Notes: generated from the sequence alone by a model not told the origin. 64,000 bases of DNA from Bufo bufo (GCF_905171765.1 NC_053397.1:118540378-118604377); one strand, 5' to 3'; positions 29,716 through 41,768 are shown, counted from the stretch's first letter. A program made the numbers and translations.

Positions 29716-29773
29716 GAGTCCTCACCATACGCGTTTCAGAGATCTCAGTCTCCTTCTTCAGTGGCTAGGAGAC
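29716..29773 (-). ncRNA. Hammerhead ribozyme in PLE1
   Basis: Read on the minus strand: stem I strand (GGTCTCCTAGCCA), core CTGAAGA, a stem II hairpin (AGGAGACTGAGATCTCT), GAAA, a 2-bp stem III with tiny loop (CGCG), GTA, and the second stem I strand (TGGTGAGGACTCC). CTGAAGA fits the consensus CUGANGA. Stem I pairs A-U, C-G, C-G, G-U, then after a mismatch U-A, C-G, C-G, U-A. Predicted cleavage is after GTA, between 29728 and 29727. Hammerheads with very short stem III are known from the terminal repeats of Penelope-like elements. Confidence 0.65.
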
Positions 29774-30525
29774 CCCCAGGTATACTAGAACTTTTATAGT
29801 CTTGTTGAATTAGTAGCTTCAGTCAGATGGAAAAACTGGTGTGGAATCAATGTTGAATCGCTCTTCCATTGAAATTAGTATAATTGTCTCTGTAGTCGAT
29901 GCAATGTAGCAAAGTACCTTGCATTTTTCATGCGTTTTTTTTCAAATAGTAGACAACAATATATACACAATAGCAGTCTGAACATTTATATATAAGATAT
30001 GCAAAATATAAAAAAAATATATAAAAAGTATATAAATATATAAATACAAAGTGATGGGTAAAATAAATTTATATATTTTATATGTCCATAATATAATTTT
30101 AACAAATTAGTTGCAAAAATAATTTTCAACTGATGATGTTTTATTAGATTAAACGTTTTATTCCGGTGGGGAATCTGATATAAACAGTGTGGCAGAAACC
30201 ATTGCGTTTTTAATGCGGTTTATTAAAAATATAAAAGTATATAAAAATAATCTGTGAATTATATATAGATATATGGATAGATGAAATAGATACAAAATAG
30301 ATGAGAAATTGTATATAGTTATAAATAATTTATAAAAGTGGTTTTTTAGTTGATTGTCTATACTTGGTAATAAATTAATAAAAACTGATATCCGCTGTAG
30401 GAGAATCTATAATTGATAGGGATATGGATGTGGTCGCTAAATGTTGAGGGGATATATCAGTGCTGGTAAAAACAGCCTGACTGCTATTTCGCATCAACAA
30501 GGAGCGTACCACATCATTGGTCGAT

Positions 30526-31245
30526 TCATAGAAAGCCGAAGATTTCAAGGTCAGCGTTGAGTCCATTGGGGAGGAGGGTACCCAGTTCATAGATTCTTTT
30601 GGATTCCAATCTGGACATTCTAAGAATATGGTTGCCCCCTCTCCAATGTATAGGGACTTTTTCCAGTGCGGTAAATACTGACCCTGTAGGGTCTTGATTG
30701 TGAACCATTTTATAATGTTTGGATAAAGAATAGTTATCGTATCCCTTTTTTATATTATTGATGTGTTCAGAAATACACTTCTTGAGGGGCCTTTTGGTCC
30801 TACCCACATACTGCATTTTACACGGGCATTGGAACATATATATCGCACTACTGGTGTCGCATGTTATAAAATCTTTAATCTTATGTACATGACTATTGGT
30901 AGAGGATATAATGGAGTGGGTGGTCTTTGGAAACTTGGTCAGACGGCACCCCATACATCTACCGCACCGGTAAAAGCCTGAAAGGCCCATCCATCCAGTT
31001 AGAGTAGGTGTCCTTATATTTGTAGTGCTTTTCATTTTGACTGTTGGGGCTACCAATAGATTTAAATTAGGAGCTTTAGTAAATGTATTATTTGGTGTGT
31101 CGGGCATTAATGGTCCCATCCCTTTATCGACCTGAATAAAATGCCAATGTTTTTGAATAATGGATTTTATTTTTTTGTATTGAGAGTTGAAATCTGATGA
31201 TATTGTCGTCAGTGTTAGTTTGTAATTCGTTATTTTTGTCTTCAA
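30526..31245 (-). pseudogene. PLE1 GIY-YIG endonuclease domain
   Basis: The frame overlaps the RT frame at its start because of a frameshift near 31,200. It has a cysteine cluster (FYRCGRCMGC) linking RT to the endonuclease. The GIY-YIG motif follows as AIYMFQCPCKMQYVGRTKR, with the conserved arginine/glutamate helix degraded (KKCISEHINNIK). A C-terminal W-R-GGN segment and ELGTL are typical of EN+ Penelope-like elements. The domain nicks target DNA for target-primed reverse transcription. Confidence 0.85.
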
Positions 31246-32938
31246 AAAAAGACTGACGCTCTAACTGGCGAACTTTTTCTACTGATTTATCTAATAATGA
31301 TGGCGGATATTTTTTCTTTTGAAACTGATCTTTCATCTTTTGTGCTTCTATTTCAAAGGTCTCAATGTGAGTACAATTTCTTCTAATATGCCTAAATTGA
31401 CCCTGTGGGATGTTTAATAACCATTGCGGTAAGTGGCAGCTGTCCAAAAGTATATAATTGTTTTTTGAGACTTCTTTCTGATAGGTTTTACAGAAAAGAT
31501 TATTGCTGCCAACCAAAATTTCTATGTCCAAAAACGTCACTGATGTTTGGCTAGTAGTAGCTGAAAATTGTAAATTATATGAATTATTATAAATTTCTTT
31601 AAAAAATTTATTAAGGGTAATTATATCATTTCTCCATATAAAAATCACATCGTTGATGTATCTACGCCAGAGTACCAGGTCCTTCCCCAGCCTTGGTTCG
31701 ATAAATTCATCTTCCCATTTGGCCATAAATAGATTGGCATAACTGGGGTTGAACCTGGTATCCATGGCAGTCTCGCGTACCTGCAGAAAAAAAATTGACT
31801 CATAATAAAAATAATTGTTGTTAAGTATAAAGGATGCACACTCCATTAGGTAATCAATTTGTTGGATAGGTAAATGACCTTCTTTTTGTAGTTGTTTCCC
31901 CATAGATTGGATACCGGTTTGGTGCTCTATCGCAGTATATAATAATTGCACGTCTAACGTTCCGATAATCCAATTGGGGTCATAACTAATATTTTCTAAA
32001 ATATGAATCACTTGGGTAGTGTCTTTAATGTATGATGGAATTTTCCTAACTGTAGGTTGAAGAATCTTATCAATGTATTCAGATAAATTAGCTGTAATGG
32101 ACCCTATTCCGGAGACAATAGGCCGTCCTGGCGGGTTTATGGCATCCTTATGTAATTTGGGTAAACAGTAAAAAACTTCCTGTTCTGACAAAATATTTCG
32201 TTGTATACCCTTTTTGCATAGTTGTATGAGTTTTTTATGGTATTCTTGGGTGGGATCAATTGATAATTTTTTATATGTGTCTATATCGGATAACTGTCTT
32301 AGACATTCTTGATTATATTTTTCATACTCCAAAATGACTGTCGCACCTCCTTTGTCCGCCGGTCTTATAACTATATTATTATCTCCTTGTAATTTTTTGA
32401 TGGCGGCTATCTCATTTTTCGATAAGTTGCAATATTGGTGTTTGTCCTTAATTTTCTTAATGTCATTCTCTACGGATTGTCGAAAGGTTGACATCTCTGT
32501 ACTTATTTCCTGTCTAGGGTATCTTTTTGTTTTAATCTTAAGGTCCGTGTGTCTAAAATTTTCTTCTACGGGTGGGGGGTCTACTGCAGTAATTCAATTT
32601 TTCATATAGTATTTTTTAAGACATAGTTTTCTTAGAAATTTCTCAATACTGATATATACTTTGAACTTATTCAATTTATTGGTCGGCGCGAATTTCAGGC
32701 CTTTGTTTAGCAAGTCAGTTTCTGCTGGGCTCAAAATTTTTAAACTCAAATTTACAATAGAGTTTGATGCTCCATCTGTTAACATTGGTTCTTTTAATAT
32801 TTTCCGTCGTCTCCCTCTCCGTAGTTTCTTCTTTCTCTGTATTGGTGGGGTGAATGGTTTCTCCTTGGTGTTTGATAGTGTTGAAACTGTGTCCTTGAGT
32901 TCCTCGTTCCCCGAGGGTTTAGATTTTGTTCCGTGTTG
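31124..32938 (-). pseudogene. PLE1 reverse transcriptase (catalytic Asp mutated)
   Basis: The N-terminal part is in 32938-32597 (SIVNLSLKILSPAETDLLNK, GLKFAPT), then an in-frame stop near 32594, then a 456-residue frame from 32494. Motifs seen are NIVIRPADKGGA, FYCLPKLHKD, GRPIVSGIGS, TLDVQLLYTAI (motif A), FNPSYANLFMAKWE (motif B) and RRYINDVIFIW (motif C). In active family members motif C is Y-x-D-D, and here it is Y-I-N-D, so the catalytic pair is broken. The RT is telomerase-like in ancestry and would copy the element's RNA at the nicked target. Confidence 0.87.
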
Positions 32939-32940
32939 TG

Positions 32941-33110
32941 ATAACCGTACATTTGTCAGTGTTAAACCTTATCTGCCCAAGCCTCTAATCTATCCAGATC
33001 CATCTGTAGCAGTATACTGTCCTCTTCAGTGTTAGTTACTTTGGACAGTTTAGTTATCTGTGATGCTGGGAGTTCCAGTCTGAACATGGGTTTACTGTCC
33101 AATATTTAGA
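32941..33110 (-). pseudogene. 5' fragment of the split LINE RT
   Basis: On the minus strand this reads LSKVTNTEEDSILLQ, then MDLDRLEAWADK, typical of CR1/L2 RT just before the conserved K-C segment. It is the part of the LINE at 24545-25720 that lies on the far side of PLE1. Its first 40 bases duplicate 25681-25720. Confidence 0.72.
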
Positions 33111-33184
33111 GCATCATTTCAGCATCAGCTGTTCACACAAACATGTGTGAAATTAACTTTATACACCAGGTCACAGCAGCAAAA

Positions 33185-34358
33185 GTTTGTCAGAAGACTT
33201 AAAGGTAGGCAGACAATGTCATAGAGCAGCAGGAAATGCTAGCAGAATGCTTGGGTGTATAGGGAGAGGAATTACCAGTAGAAAGAGGGAGGTGCTCATG
33301 CCGCTCTTCAGAGCACTAGTGAGACCTCATTTGGAGTATTGTGCTCAGTACTGGAGACCATATCTCCAGAAGGATATTGATACTTTGGAGAGAGTTCAGA
33401 GAAGAGCTACTAAACTGGTACATGGATTGCAGGATAAAACTTACCAGGAAAGATTAAAGGACCTTAACATGTATAGCTTGGAAGAAAGAAGAGACAGAGG
33501 GGATATGATAGAAACTTTTAAATACATAAAGGGAATCAACAAGGTAAGGCTACTTTCACACTACCGTTCAGAGCGGGTCCGTCTGATGTCTGCTCAGACG
33601 GATCCGCTCATATAATGCAGACTTGGGATCTGTTCAGAACGGATCAGTCTGCATTATATTGTAGAAAAATTTCTAAGTGTAAAAGTAGCTTCAGACAGAT
33701 CCGTCCAGACTTTACATTGAAAGTCAATAGGGGAAGGATCCGTTTGAAGATTGAGCCATATTGTGTCATCTTCAAACGGATCCGCCCCCATTGACTTACA
33801 TTGTAAGTCTGGACGGATCCGCTTGCCTCCGCACGGCCAGGCGGACACCCGAACACTGCAAGCAGCGTTCAGGTGTCCGCTTGCTGAGCGGAGCGGAGGC
33901 TGAACGCTGCCAGACTGATGCATTCTGAGCGGATCCGCATCCACTCAGAATGCATTAGGGCAGTACGGATGCGTTCGGGGCCGCTTGTGAGCCCCTTCAA
34001 ACGGAGCTCACAAGCGGACACCCGAACGCTAGTGTGAAAGTAGCCTAAAAGAGTAGAGAATATTTAAAAGAAGAAAAACTGCTACAAGAGGACATAGTTT
34101 TAAATTAGAGGGGCAAAGGTTTAAAAGTAATATCAGGAAGTATTACTTTACTGAGAGAGTAGTGGATGCATGGAATAGCCTTCCTGCAGAAGTGGTAGCT
34201 GCAAATACAGTGAAGGAGTTTAAGCATGCATGGGATAGGCATAAGGCCATCCTTCATATAAGATAGGGCCAGGAGCTATTTATAGTATTCAGTATATTGG
34301 GCAGACTAGATGGGCCAAATGGTTATTATCTGCCGACACATTCTATGTTTCTATGTCA
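33185..34358 (+). mobile_element. CR1/L2-type LINE 3' part (plus strand), split by MITE
   Basis: 33187-33544 encodes the RT C-terminus (RMLGCIGRGITSRKREVLMP, RPHLEYCAQYW, LERVQRRATKLV, LNMYSLEERRDRGD, IETFKYIKGIN). A MITE (33548-34045) interrupts it. 34049-34250 continues with RKYYFTERVVDAWNSLPAEV-like codons. The 3' end is ATTCTATGTTTCTATG, the short terminal repeat typical of CR1-like LINEs. It is 5'-truncated and dead. Confidence 0.82.
33548..34045. mobile_element. Harbinger-type MITE, 498 bp, TAA duplication
   Basis: GGCTACTTTCACACTACCGT mirrors CGCTAGTGTGAAAGTAGCC, flanked by TAA at 33545-33547 and 34046-34048. The interior is largely palindromic (CAGACGGATCC / GGATCCGTCTG types). Its excision restores the LINE reading frame region, so it is younger than the LINE. 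Confidence 0.88.
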
Positions 34359-34867
34359 TGGGGCCCTCCAGAAGCTTGTGTCCTCAGTATAGAATGATTT
34401 ATAGCTTCCAACAGTTTTTTCTTACTTTCTTTACTTTTCTTTTATATTAAAGAGGTTCTCCAGGATATACATATTAATGACTTATCCCCAGGATAGTTCA
34501 TCAGTATGAGATGGGCAGCACGGATTTTCATGCAGAAAAGTCACAGTATAATGCAGTGCCAGCAAAGTGTGTGAGATTAGACATATCTCATGTACACTTT
34601 GGTTTTTTCCTCCGTGTGGAAACTGACCTGCCGTGTGAATTTGATTTTTGGTGCTGATTTCACCCTTTTTAATGGAAGGGTGAAATCTTCAGCAAAACCG
34701 CATCAAATCCGCACCAAAAAACGCAAGTAAGACATGCCGTTTTTGGTGCAGAAATGCACAGAAATCTGCACGAAAAACGCACATGACTTGCAAATGACTT
34801 CCCATCGATGTCACAATGCATAAATCACAAAGTTACATGATGTAAATCACAAAGTTACATGATGTTA
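34359..34867. repeat. MITE fragments and AT-rich sequence
   Basis: A TTAA-type MITE start (TTAAAGAGGTTCTCCAGGAT at 34447) is followed by fragments with inverted arms (GGTGCTGATTTCACCC / GGGTGAAATCTTCAGC). A short direct repeat (AAATCACAAAGTTACATGAT, twice at 34824-34864) lies at the boundary with the piggyBac element. No gene is seen. Confidence 0.45.
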
Positions 34868-35419
34868 CATGCCAGCGCTGATCATTGGCTGGCAGGCTGT
34901 AGATTTTTAAAAGAACCAATCAAATAGGTATATCAGACGCTATTTTGTAAATAGCGTCTGATATACCTGCTACTTGCTCCTCTGGTGGTCCCTTTTGCTT
35001 GGATCGACCACCAGAGGACACAGGCAGCTCTCTGTAAGTAGCACCAAACACCACACACATACACATTACACCCCCCCCCCCCCCCCTGTCACTTATTAAC
35101 CCCTTATTAACCCCAGATCACCCCATATAGACTCCCTGATCACCCCCCTGTAGAGTTGAGCGAACACCTGGATGTTCGGGTTCGAGAAGTTCGGCCGAAC
35201 TTCCCGGAAATGTTCGGGTTCGGGATCCGAACCCGACCCGAACCCCATTGAAGTCAATGGGGACCCGAACTTTTCGGCACTAAAAAGGCTGTAAAACAGC
35301 CCAGGAAAGGGCTAGAGGGCTGCAAAAGGCAGCAAAATGTAGTTAAATCCCCTGCAAACAAATGTGGATAGGGAAATGAATTAAAATAAAAATAAAATAA
35401 ATAAAAATTAACCAATATC

Positions 35420-36105
35420 AATTGGAGAGCAGAGAATCAGGCTTCATGTCAGCAGAGAATCAGTCTTCATGTCATAGCAGAGAATCAGGCTTCACGTCAC
35501 CCAACACTGGAACAGTCCATTGTCAGATATTTAGGCCCCGTCACCTAGGCAGAGGAGAGAGGTCCCATAACAGAGATTCAGGCTTCAAGTCAGCAGAGAA
35601 TCAGTCTTCATGTCATAGCAGAGAATCATGCTTCACGTCACCCAACACTGGAACAGTCCATTGTGAGATATTTAAGCCCCGGCACCCAGGCAGAGGAGAG
35701 AGGTCCCATAACATAGAATCTGGCTTCATGTCAGCAGAGAATCAGTCTTCATGTCATAGCAGAGAATCAGGCTTCACGTCACCCAACACTGGAACAGTCC
35801 ATTGTCAGATATTTAGGCCCCGGCACCCAGACAGAGGAGAGAGGTCCCATAACAGAGATTCAGGCTTCATGTCAGCAGAGAATCAGTCTTCATGTCATAG
35901 CAGAGAATCAGGCTTCACGTCACCCACCACTGGAACAGTCCACTGTCAGATATTTAGGCCCCAGGACCCAGACAGAGGAGAGAGGTCCCATAGCAGAGAT
36001 TCAGGCTTCATGTCATAGCAGAGAATCATGTTTCACGTCACCCAACACTGGAACAGTCCACTGTCAGATATTTTTAGGCCCCGGCACCCAGACAGAGGAG
36101 AGGTT
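35420..36105. repeat. Minisatellite, ~141-bp units (hAT)
   Basis: AACAGTCCATTGTCAGATAT recurs at 35511, 35652, 35793, 35934 and 36052, spacings of 141, 141, 141 and 118. Within each unit a shorter sub-repeat AGCAGAGAATCAGGCTTCA occurs two or three times. The long plus-strand open frame across it is a by-product of the repeat. Confidence 0.88.
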
Positions 36106-36222
36106 CATTCAACTTTGGGTTGCCCCGCAATATAATGGTAAAATGAAAATAAAAATAGGATTGAAGGAGGAAATGCCCTGGAGTACAATAATATATGGTT
36201 AAGGGGAGGTAGTTATAAATGT

Positions 36223-39200
36223 CTAATCTGCACAAGGGATTGACAGGTCCTGTGGGATCCATGCCTGGTTCATTTTTATGAACGTCAGCTTGTCCACATT
36301 GGCTGTAGACAGGCGGCTGCGTTTGTCTGTAATGACGCCCCCTGCCGTGCTGAATACATGTTCAGACAAAACGCTGGCCACCGGGCAGGCCAGCACCTCC
36401 AAGGCATAAAAGGCTAGCTCTGGCCACGTGGACAATTTGGAGACCCAGAAGTTGAATGGGGCCGAACCATCAGTCAGTACGTGGAGGGGTGTGCACACGT
36501 ACTCTTCCACCATGTTAGTGAAATGTTGCCTCCTGCTAACACGTTCCGTATCAGGTGGTGGTGCAGTTATCTGTGGCGTGTTGACAAAACTTTTCCACAT
36601 CTCTGCCATGCTAACCCTGCCCTCAGAGGAGCTGGCCGTGACACAGCTGCGTTGGCGACCTCTTGCTCCTCCTCTGCCACTTGTTCCCCTGTGACATTTG
36701 GGAATGCTCTCAGTAGCGCGTCTACCAACGTGCGCTTGTACTCGCGCATCTTCCTATCACGCTCCAGTGCAGGAAGTAAGGTGGGCACATTGTCTTTGTA
36801 CCGGGAATCCAGCAGGGTGGCAACCCAGTAGTCCGCACACGTTAAAATGTGGGCAACTCTGCTGTCGTTGCGCAGGCACTGCAGCATGTAGTCGCTCATG
36901 TGTGCCAGGCTGCCCAGAGGTAAGGACAAGCTGTCCTCTGTGGGAGGCGTATCGTCATCGTCCTGCGTTTCCCCCCAGCCACGCACCAGTGATGGGCCCG
37001 AGCTGCGTTGGGTGCCACCCCGCTGTGATCATGCTTCATCCTCATCCTCCTCCACCTCCTCCTCGTCCTCCTCGTCCTCCAGTAGTGGGCCCTGGCTGGC
37101 CACATTTGTACCTGGCCTCTGCTGTTGCAAAAAACCTCCCTCTGAGTCACTTCTAAGAGACTGGCCTGAAAGTGCTAAAAATGACCCCTCTTCCTCTTCC
37201 TCCTCCTCCTCCTCCTGGGCCACCTCCCCTTCCATCATCGCCCTAAGTGTTTTCTCAAGGAGACATAGAAGTGGTATTGTAACGCTGATAACGGCGTCAT
37301 CGCCACTGGCCATGTTGGTGGAGTACTCGAAACAGCGCAACAGGGCACACAGGTCTCGCATGGAGGCCCAGTCATTGGTGGTGAAGTGGTGCTGTTCCGC
37401 AGTGCGACTGACCCGTGCGTGCTGCAGCTGAAACTCCACTATGGCCTGCTGCTGCTCGCACAGTCTGTCCAGCATGTGCAAGGTGGAGTTCCACCTGGTG
37501 GGCACGTCGCATATGAGGCGGTGAGCGGGAAGGCCGAAGTTACGCTGTAGCGCAGACAGGCGAGCAGCGGCAGGATGAGAACACCGGAAGCGCGCACAGA
37601 CGGCCCGCATTTTATGCAGCAGCTCTGACATGTCGGGGTAGTTGTGAATGAACTACTGCACCACCAAATTCAGCACATGCACCAGGCAAGGGATGTGCGT
37701 CAAACCGGCTAGTCCCAGAGCTGCAACAAGATTTCGCCCATTATCGCACACCACCAGGTCGGGCTTGAGGCTCACCGGCAGCAACCACTCGTCGGTCTGT
37801 TGTTCTATACCCCGCCACAACTCCTGCGCGGTGTGGGGCCTGTCCCCCAAACATATGAGTTTCAGAATGGCCTGCTGACGTTTACCCCGGGCTGTGCTGA
37901 AGTTGGTGGTGAAGGTGTGTGGCTGACTGGATAAGCAGGTGGGAGAAGAGGAGGAGGAAGCCGAGTAGGAGGAGGAGGCAACAGGAGGCAAAGAATGTTG
38001 CCCTGCGATCCTTGGCGGCGGAAGGACGTGCGCCAAACAGCTCTTCGCCTGGGGCCCAGCCGCCACTACATTTACCCAGTGTGCAGTTAGGGAGATATAG
38101 CGTCCCTGGCCGTGCTTACTGGTCCACGTATCTGTGGTTAGGTGGACCTTGCCACAGATGGCGTTCCGCAGTGCACACTAGATTTTATCGGATACTTGGT
38201 TGTGCAGGGAAGACACGGCTCTCTTGGAGAAGTAGTGGGAGCTGGGAACAACATACTGTGGGACAGCAGGCGACATGAGCTGTTTGAAGCTGTCTGTGTC
38301 CACCAGCCTAAATGACAGCATTTCATAGGCCAGTAGTTTAGAAATGCTGGCATTCAGGGCCAGGGATCGAGGGTGGCTAGGTGGGAATTTACGCTTTCTC
38401 TCAAATGATTGTGAGATGGAGAGCTGAACGCTGCCGTGTGACATGGTTGAGATGCTTGGTGACGGAGGTGGTGGTGGTGTTGGTTGTACATCCTCTGTTT
38501 GCTGGGCGGCAGGTGCCAATGTTCCTCGAGAGGCGAAGGAAGAGGCCGAGGCGGCAGCAGCAGAAGAGGTAGCAGCGGGAGCCTGAGTGAGTTCCTTGTT
38601 TTTAAGGTGTTTACTCCACTGCAGTTCATGCTTTGCATGCAGGTGCCTGGTCATGCAGGTTGTGCTAAGGTTCAGAACGTTAATACCTCGCTTCAGGCTC
38701 TGATGGCACAGCGTGCAAACCACTCGGGTCTTGTCGTCAGCACATTGTTTGAAGAACTGCCACGCCAGGGAACTCCTTGAAGCTGCCTTTGGGGTGCTGG
38801 GTCCCAGATGGCGGTGGCCAGTAGCAGACGGACTCTCTTGGCGGCTGGTGTTCTGCTTTTGCCCACTGCTCCCTCTTTTGCTACACTGTTGGCTCGGTCT
38901 CACCACTGCCTCTTTCTCCGAATTCTGAAAGTCAGTGGCACGACCTTCATTCCATGTGGGGTCTAGGACCTCATCGTCCTCTGCATCGTCTTCCACCCAG
39001 TCTTCCTTCCTGACCTCCTGTTCAGTCTGCACACTGCAGAAAGACGCAGCAGTTGGCACATGTGTTTCGTCATCATCAGAGACGTGCTGAGGTGGTATTC
39101 CCATGTCCTCATCATTAGGAAACATAAGTGGTTGTGCGTTAGTACATTCTATCTCTTCCACCCCTGGGGAAGGGCTAGGTGGATGTCCTTGGGAAACCCT

Positions 39201-39611
39201 GCCAGCAGAGTCTTCAAACAGCATAAGAGACTGCTGCATAACTTGAGGCTCAGACAGTTTCCCTGATATGCATGGGGGTGATGTCACAGACTGATGGGCT
39301 TGGTTTTCATGCGCCATCTGTGCGCTTTCTGCAGAAGACTTGGTGGGAGATAATGTGAACGTGCTGGATCCACTGTCGGCCACCCAATTGACTAATGCCT
39401 GTACCTGCTCAGGCCTTACCATCCTTAGAACGGCATTGGGCCCCACCAAATATCGCTGTAAATTCTGCTGGCTACTGGGACCTGAGGTAGTTGGTTCACT
39501 AGGATGTGTGGCTGTGGCAGAACGGCCACGTCCTCTCCCAGCACCAGAGGGTCCACTAACACCACCACGACCATGTCCGCCTCCGCGTCCCTTACTAGAT
39601 GTTTTCCTCAT
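36223..39611 (-). pseudogene. hAT transposase with BED zinc finger (3 stops, 1 frameshift)
   Basis: The N-terminal low-complexity region (GRGGGHGRGGVSGPSGAGRG) is followed by a BED-type zinc finger (LAWQFFKQCADDK, VVCTLCHQSLKRG, TTCMTRHLHAKH). The RNase-H-like core includes TTDTWTSKHGQGRYISL (first Asp) and VVCDNGRNLVAALG (second Asp). It ends in the hATC dimerisation domain (PFNFWVSKLSTWPELAFYAL, CPVASVLSEHVFSTAGG, catalytic Glu in SEHVFS). Three in-frame stops (near 38178, 37653 and 37029) and a frameshift near 36600 break it. All segments except the last share one frame. Acidic runs (EEEEEEEEE) lie around 37.03-37.22 kb. Confidence 0.88.
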
Positions 39612-39769
39612 TGTTACCGTTCACCACAATAAGAAAAAAATTATTTGGCCCAATGTATTGAATTCAAATTCAGGCCTTTTTTTACAGGCACCTAACACTA
39701 TCTGGCTATCTATTTAGGTACCGTATTACACTAATACAGGCACAACAGTAACGACAGATTGAGCTGAAT

Positions 39770-40625
39770 ATAAATTGTAGGCCTAGTATTTAGGCGCTGG
39801 GTGACAGGTATACGTTTACGGACAGAATTAAACTTGGAAATGCACGGTAGCGTGTGAAGTTATTGAGGATGACACTATCCGCACCTTCAATCTAATATAC
39901 CCTTTTATGAATAGATTTAACCTTGGCCTGATAGTAATTCCCTAAATTTGTGGTTTCTGCTCTAAGTTGGGATTGTATTTCAACCCAGAACAAAAACTGT
40001 GCTTTGGCAGACACTAAATAGATTGACCAGCCACAGCAGTATCAACAGATTTAGCTGAATATAAATTGTAGGCCTAGTATTTAGGCGCTGGGTGACCGGT
40101 ATACGTTTACGGACAGAATTAGACTTGGAGATGCACGGTAGCGTGTGAAGTTATTGAGGATGACCCTATCTGCACCTTCAATCTAATATACCCTTTATGG
40201 ATCAATTTAAACTTGGCCTGATACAGCAGAAAAAAATATTTAGGGGATTGCTAAGTTGGGAATTGTATTCAACCCAGAACAAAAACTGTGCTTTGGCGGA
40301 CACTAAATAAATTGACCAGCCTCAGCAATAAACACATATTGAGCTGAATATAAATTTTAGGCCTATTATTTAGGCGCTGGGTGACAGGTATACGTTTATG
40401 GACAGAATTATTTAAACTTGGAAATGCACGGTAGCGTGTGAAGTTATTGAGGATGACCCTATCCGCACCTTCAATCTAATATACCCTTTTATGGATCAAT
40501 TTAAACTTGGCCTGATACAGCAGAAAAAAAATATTTAGGGGATTGCTAAGTTGGGAATTGTATTCAACCCAGAACAAAAACTGTGCTTCGGCAGACAGCA
40601 GACAGTATTACAATTGGCTAGCCAC
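39770..40625. repeat. Three tandem ~290-bp units upstream of hAT transposase
   Basis: GCCTAGTATTTAGGCGCTGG starts at 39781 and 40072, with a variant at 40361, spacings of 291 and 289. Each unit also carries GGTATACGTTTA and GCACGGTAGCGTGTGAAGTT. It lies in the 5' untranslated side of the hAT gene and is non-coding. Confidence 0.85.
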
Positions 40626-40998
40626 AGCTGAAACACCAGATTTAGGGTACTGCTATTTTGGCCAATTGTATTTTACCCCTCAATAAAATAGCAAGCACAG
40701 CCAAGCCCCTGATGTAGGATATAGCAAAAAAATAACCACACTATTGATGGTTAAATGGACTTGGTGAGAAAAGAAGGATTGCGCTGCAGGAGAGTATTCT
40801 TATTATATTCAAGTCCAAAAAATATTGGTGTTCTATAGTCTGTGGAAATCTTCAGTCAAACAGGTTCATCTATACACCTCAAACTCAGCTATGGTGTGGA
40901 AATCTGAAAAAAATAGAAACCGCACTATGGTGTAGTAACTTCTCAAAGGAGGTGTCGCCTGTGAACAGGTTATACTCACAAGACTCAGATGATATTAA

Positions 40999-41352
40999 AG
41001 GGAACCTGTCACCAGGATTTGGGGTATAGAGCTGAGGACATGGGTTGCTAGATGGCAACACATCCGCAATACCCAGTCCGCATAGCTCTGTGTGCTTTTA
41101 TTGTGTATAAAAACCGATTTGATACATATGCAAATTAACCTGAGATGAGTCAGAGCTTGAAAATATGACTCTTCTCTGGTCACACAAGTAAGATATGACT
41201 CTTTTATGTTATTTTGCATATGTATCAAATCTTTTTTTTTACACCATAAAAGCACACAGAGCTATGGGGATTTGATATTGCGGATGTGCTAGCGGCCATC
41301 TAGCAGCCCATGTCCTCAGTTCTATACCCAAAATCCAGGTGACAGGTTCCCT
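40999..41352. mobile_element. TTAA MITE, 354 bp
   Basis: AGGGAACCTGTCACCAGGAT and ATCCAGGTGACAGGTTCCCT are flanked by TTAA at 40995-40998 and 41353-41356. It is a shorter sister of 21809-22406 without the inner GC-rich palindrome. Confidence 0.85.
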
Positions 41353-41727
41353 TTAAGCATAACAAGCAGGTTCAGCGATGTCATCCACCAAAAAACATTG
41401 AAGTGAAGGTGAAACTGAAGTAGTCAGAAGGTCCGGAAAACGGATACAGGTATGCGTTGTGGCTGGTAGATGTTCAATCAGCCTAAGATGTCGCCTTCTG
41501 AGCCGCACGGACGGGGTGCTTGACCGCTTGTATAGAATCTTGCAAAGCTCCACAATCCCAGAGAAGGAAAGACCACTTTCACAGGATATCACCAGACTCT
41601 TCACTCTTCAGGTTCTCAAAGAAAGGAGGTCAACCAATAGTGAAGTACGTACCACAGTGTTAAATGAAAAGATTTATTATACTCACAAAAAATACAAGTA
41701 TAGAAGCAAATTAAAATAAGTACACAG

Positions 41728-41768
41728 TGCCCGACCCGGGTTTCGCCATGATGCTTCGTCTGGGGCGT
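41728..41768 (-). ncRNA. Hammerhead-like motif (mutated core)
   Basis: On the minus strand: stem I GCCC, then CAGACGA (consensus CUGANGA with U4 changed to A), a GC..GC hairpin, GAAA, a 2-bp stem III with CCGG loop, GTC and GGGC. Stem I pairs four bases perfectly. The altered core base predicts loss of activity. Confidence 0.4.

Larger units (their letters stand above)
25721..32940 (-). mobile_element. PLE1: Penelope-like element with GIY-YIG domain and hammerhead
   Basis: The element is bounded by a ~40-bp direct duplication of LINE sequence at 25681-25720 and 32941-32980, with one mismatch. Coding lies at 32938-30526 on the minus strand (RT then GIY-YIG endonuclease). A hammerhead-type ribozyme is at 29716-29773, and long non-coding AT-rich sequence fills the rest. 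Two Tc1-type transposons (26596-28184 and 28248-29287) are nested in its 3' part. A stop codon, a frameshift and a mutated catalytic aspartate make it inactive. Confidence 0.82.

Noticed and set aside
35422..36018. A 198-codon plus-strand open frame with repeated SRESGF..SAENQSSCH motifs
   Set aside because: It is the translation of the 141-bp minisatellite in the hAT element; unit length is a multiple of three, which keeps the frame open. No start context or homology supports a gene.
37029..37631. Minus-strand frame with long acidic runs taken alone as an acidic nuclear protein
   Set aside because: It lies in the same frame as the flanking hAT transposase segments with a domain order from BED finger to hATC, so it is part of that pseudogene.
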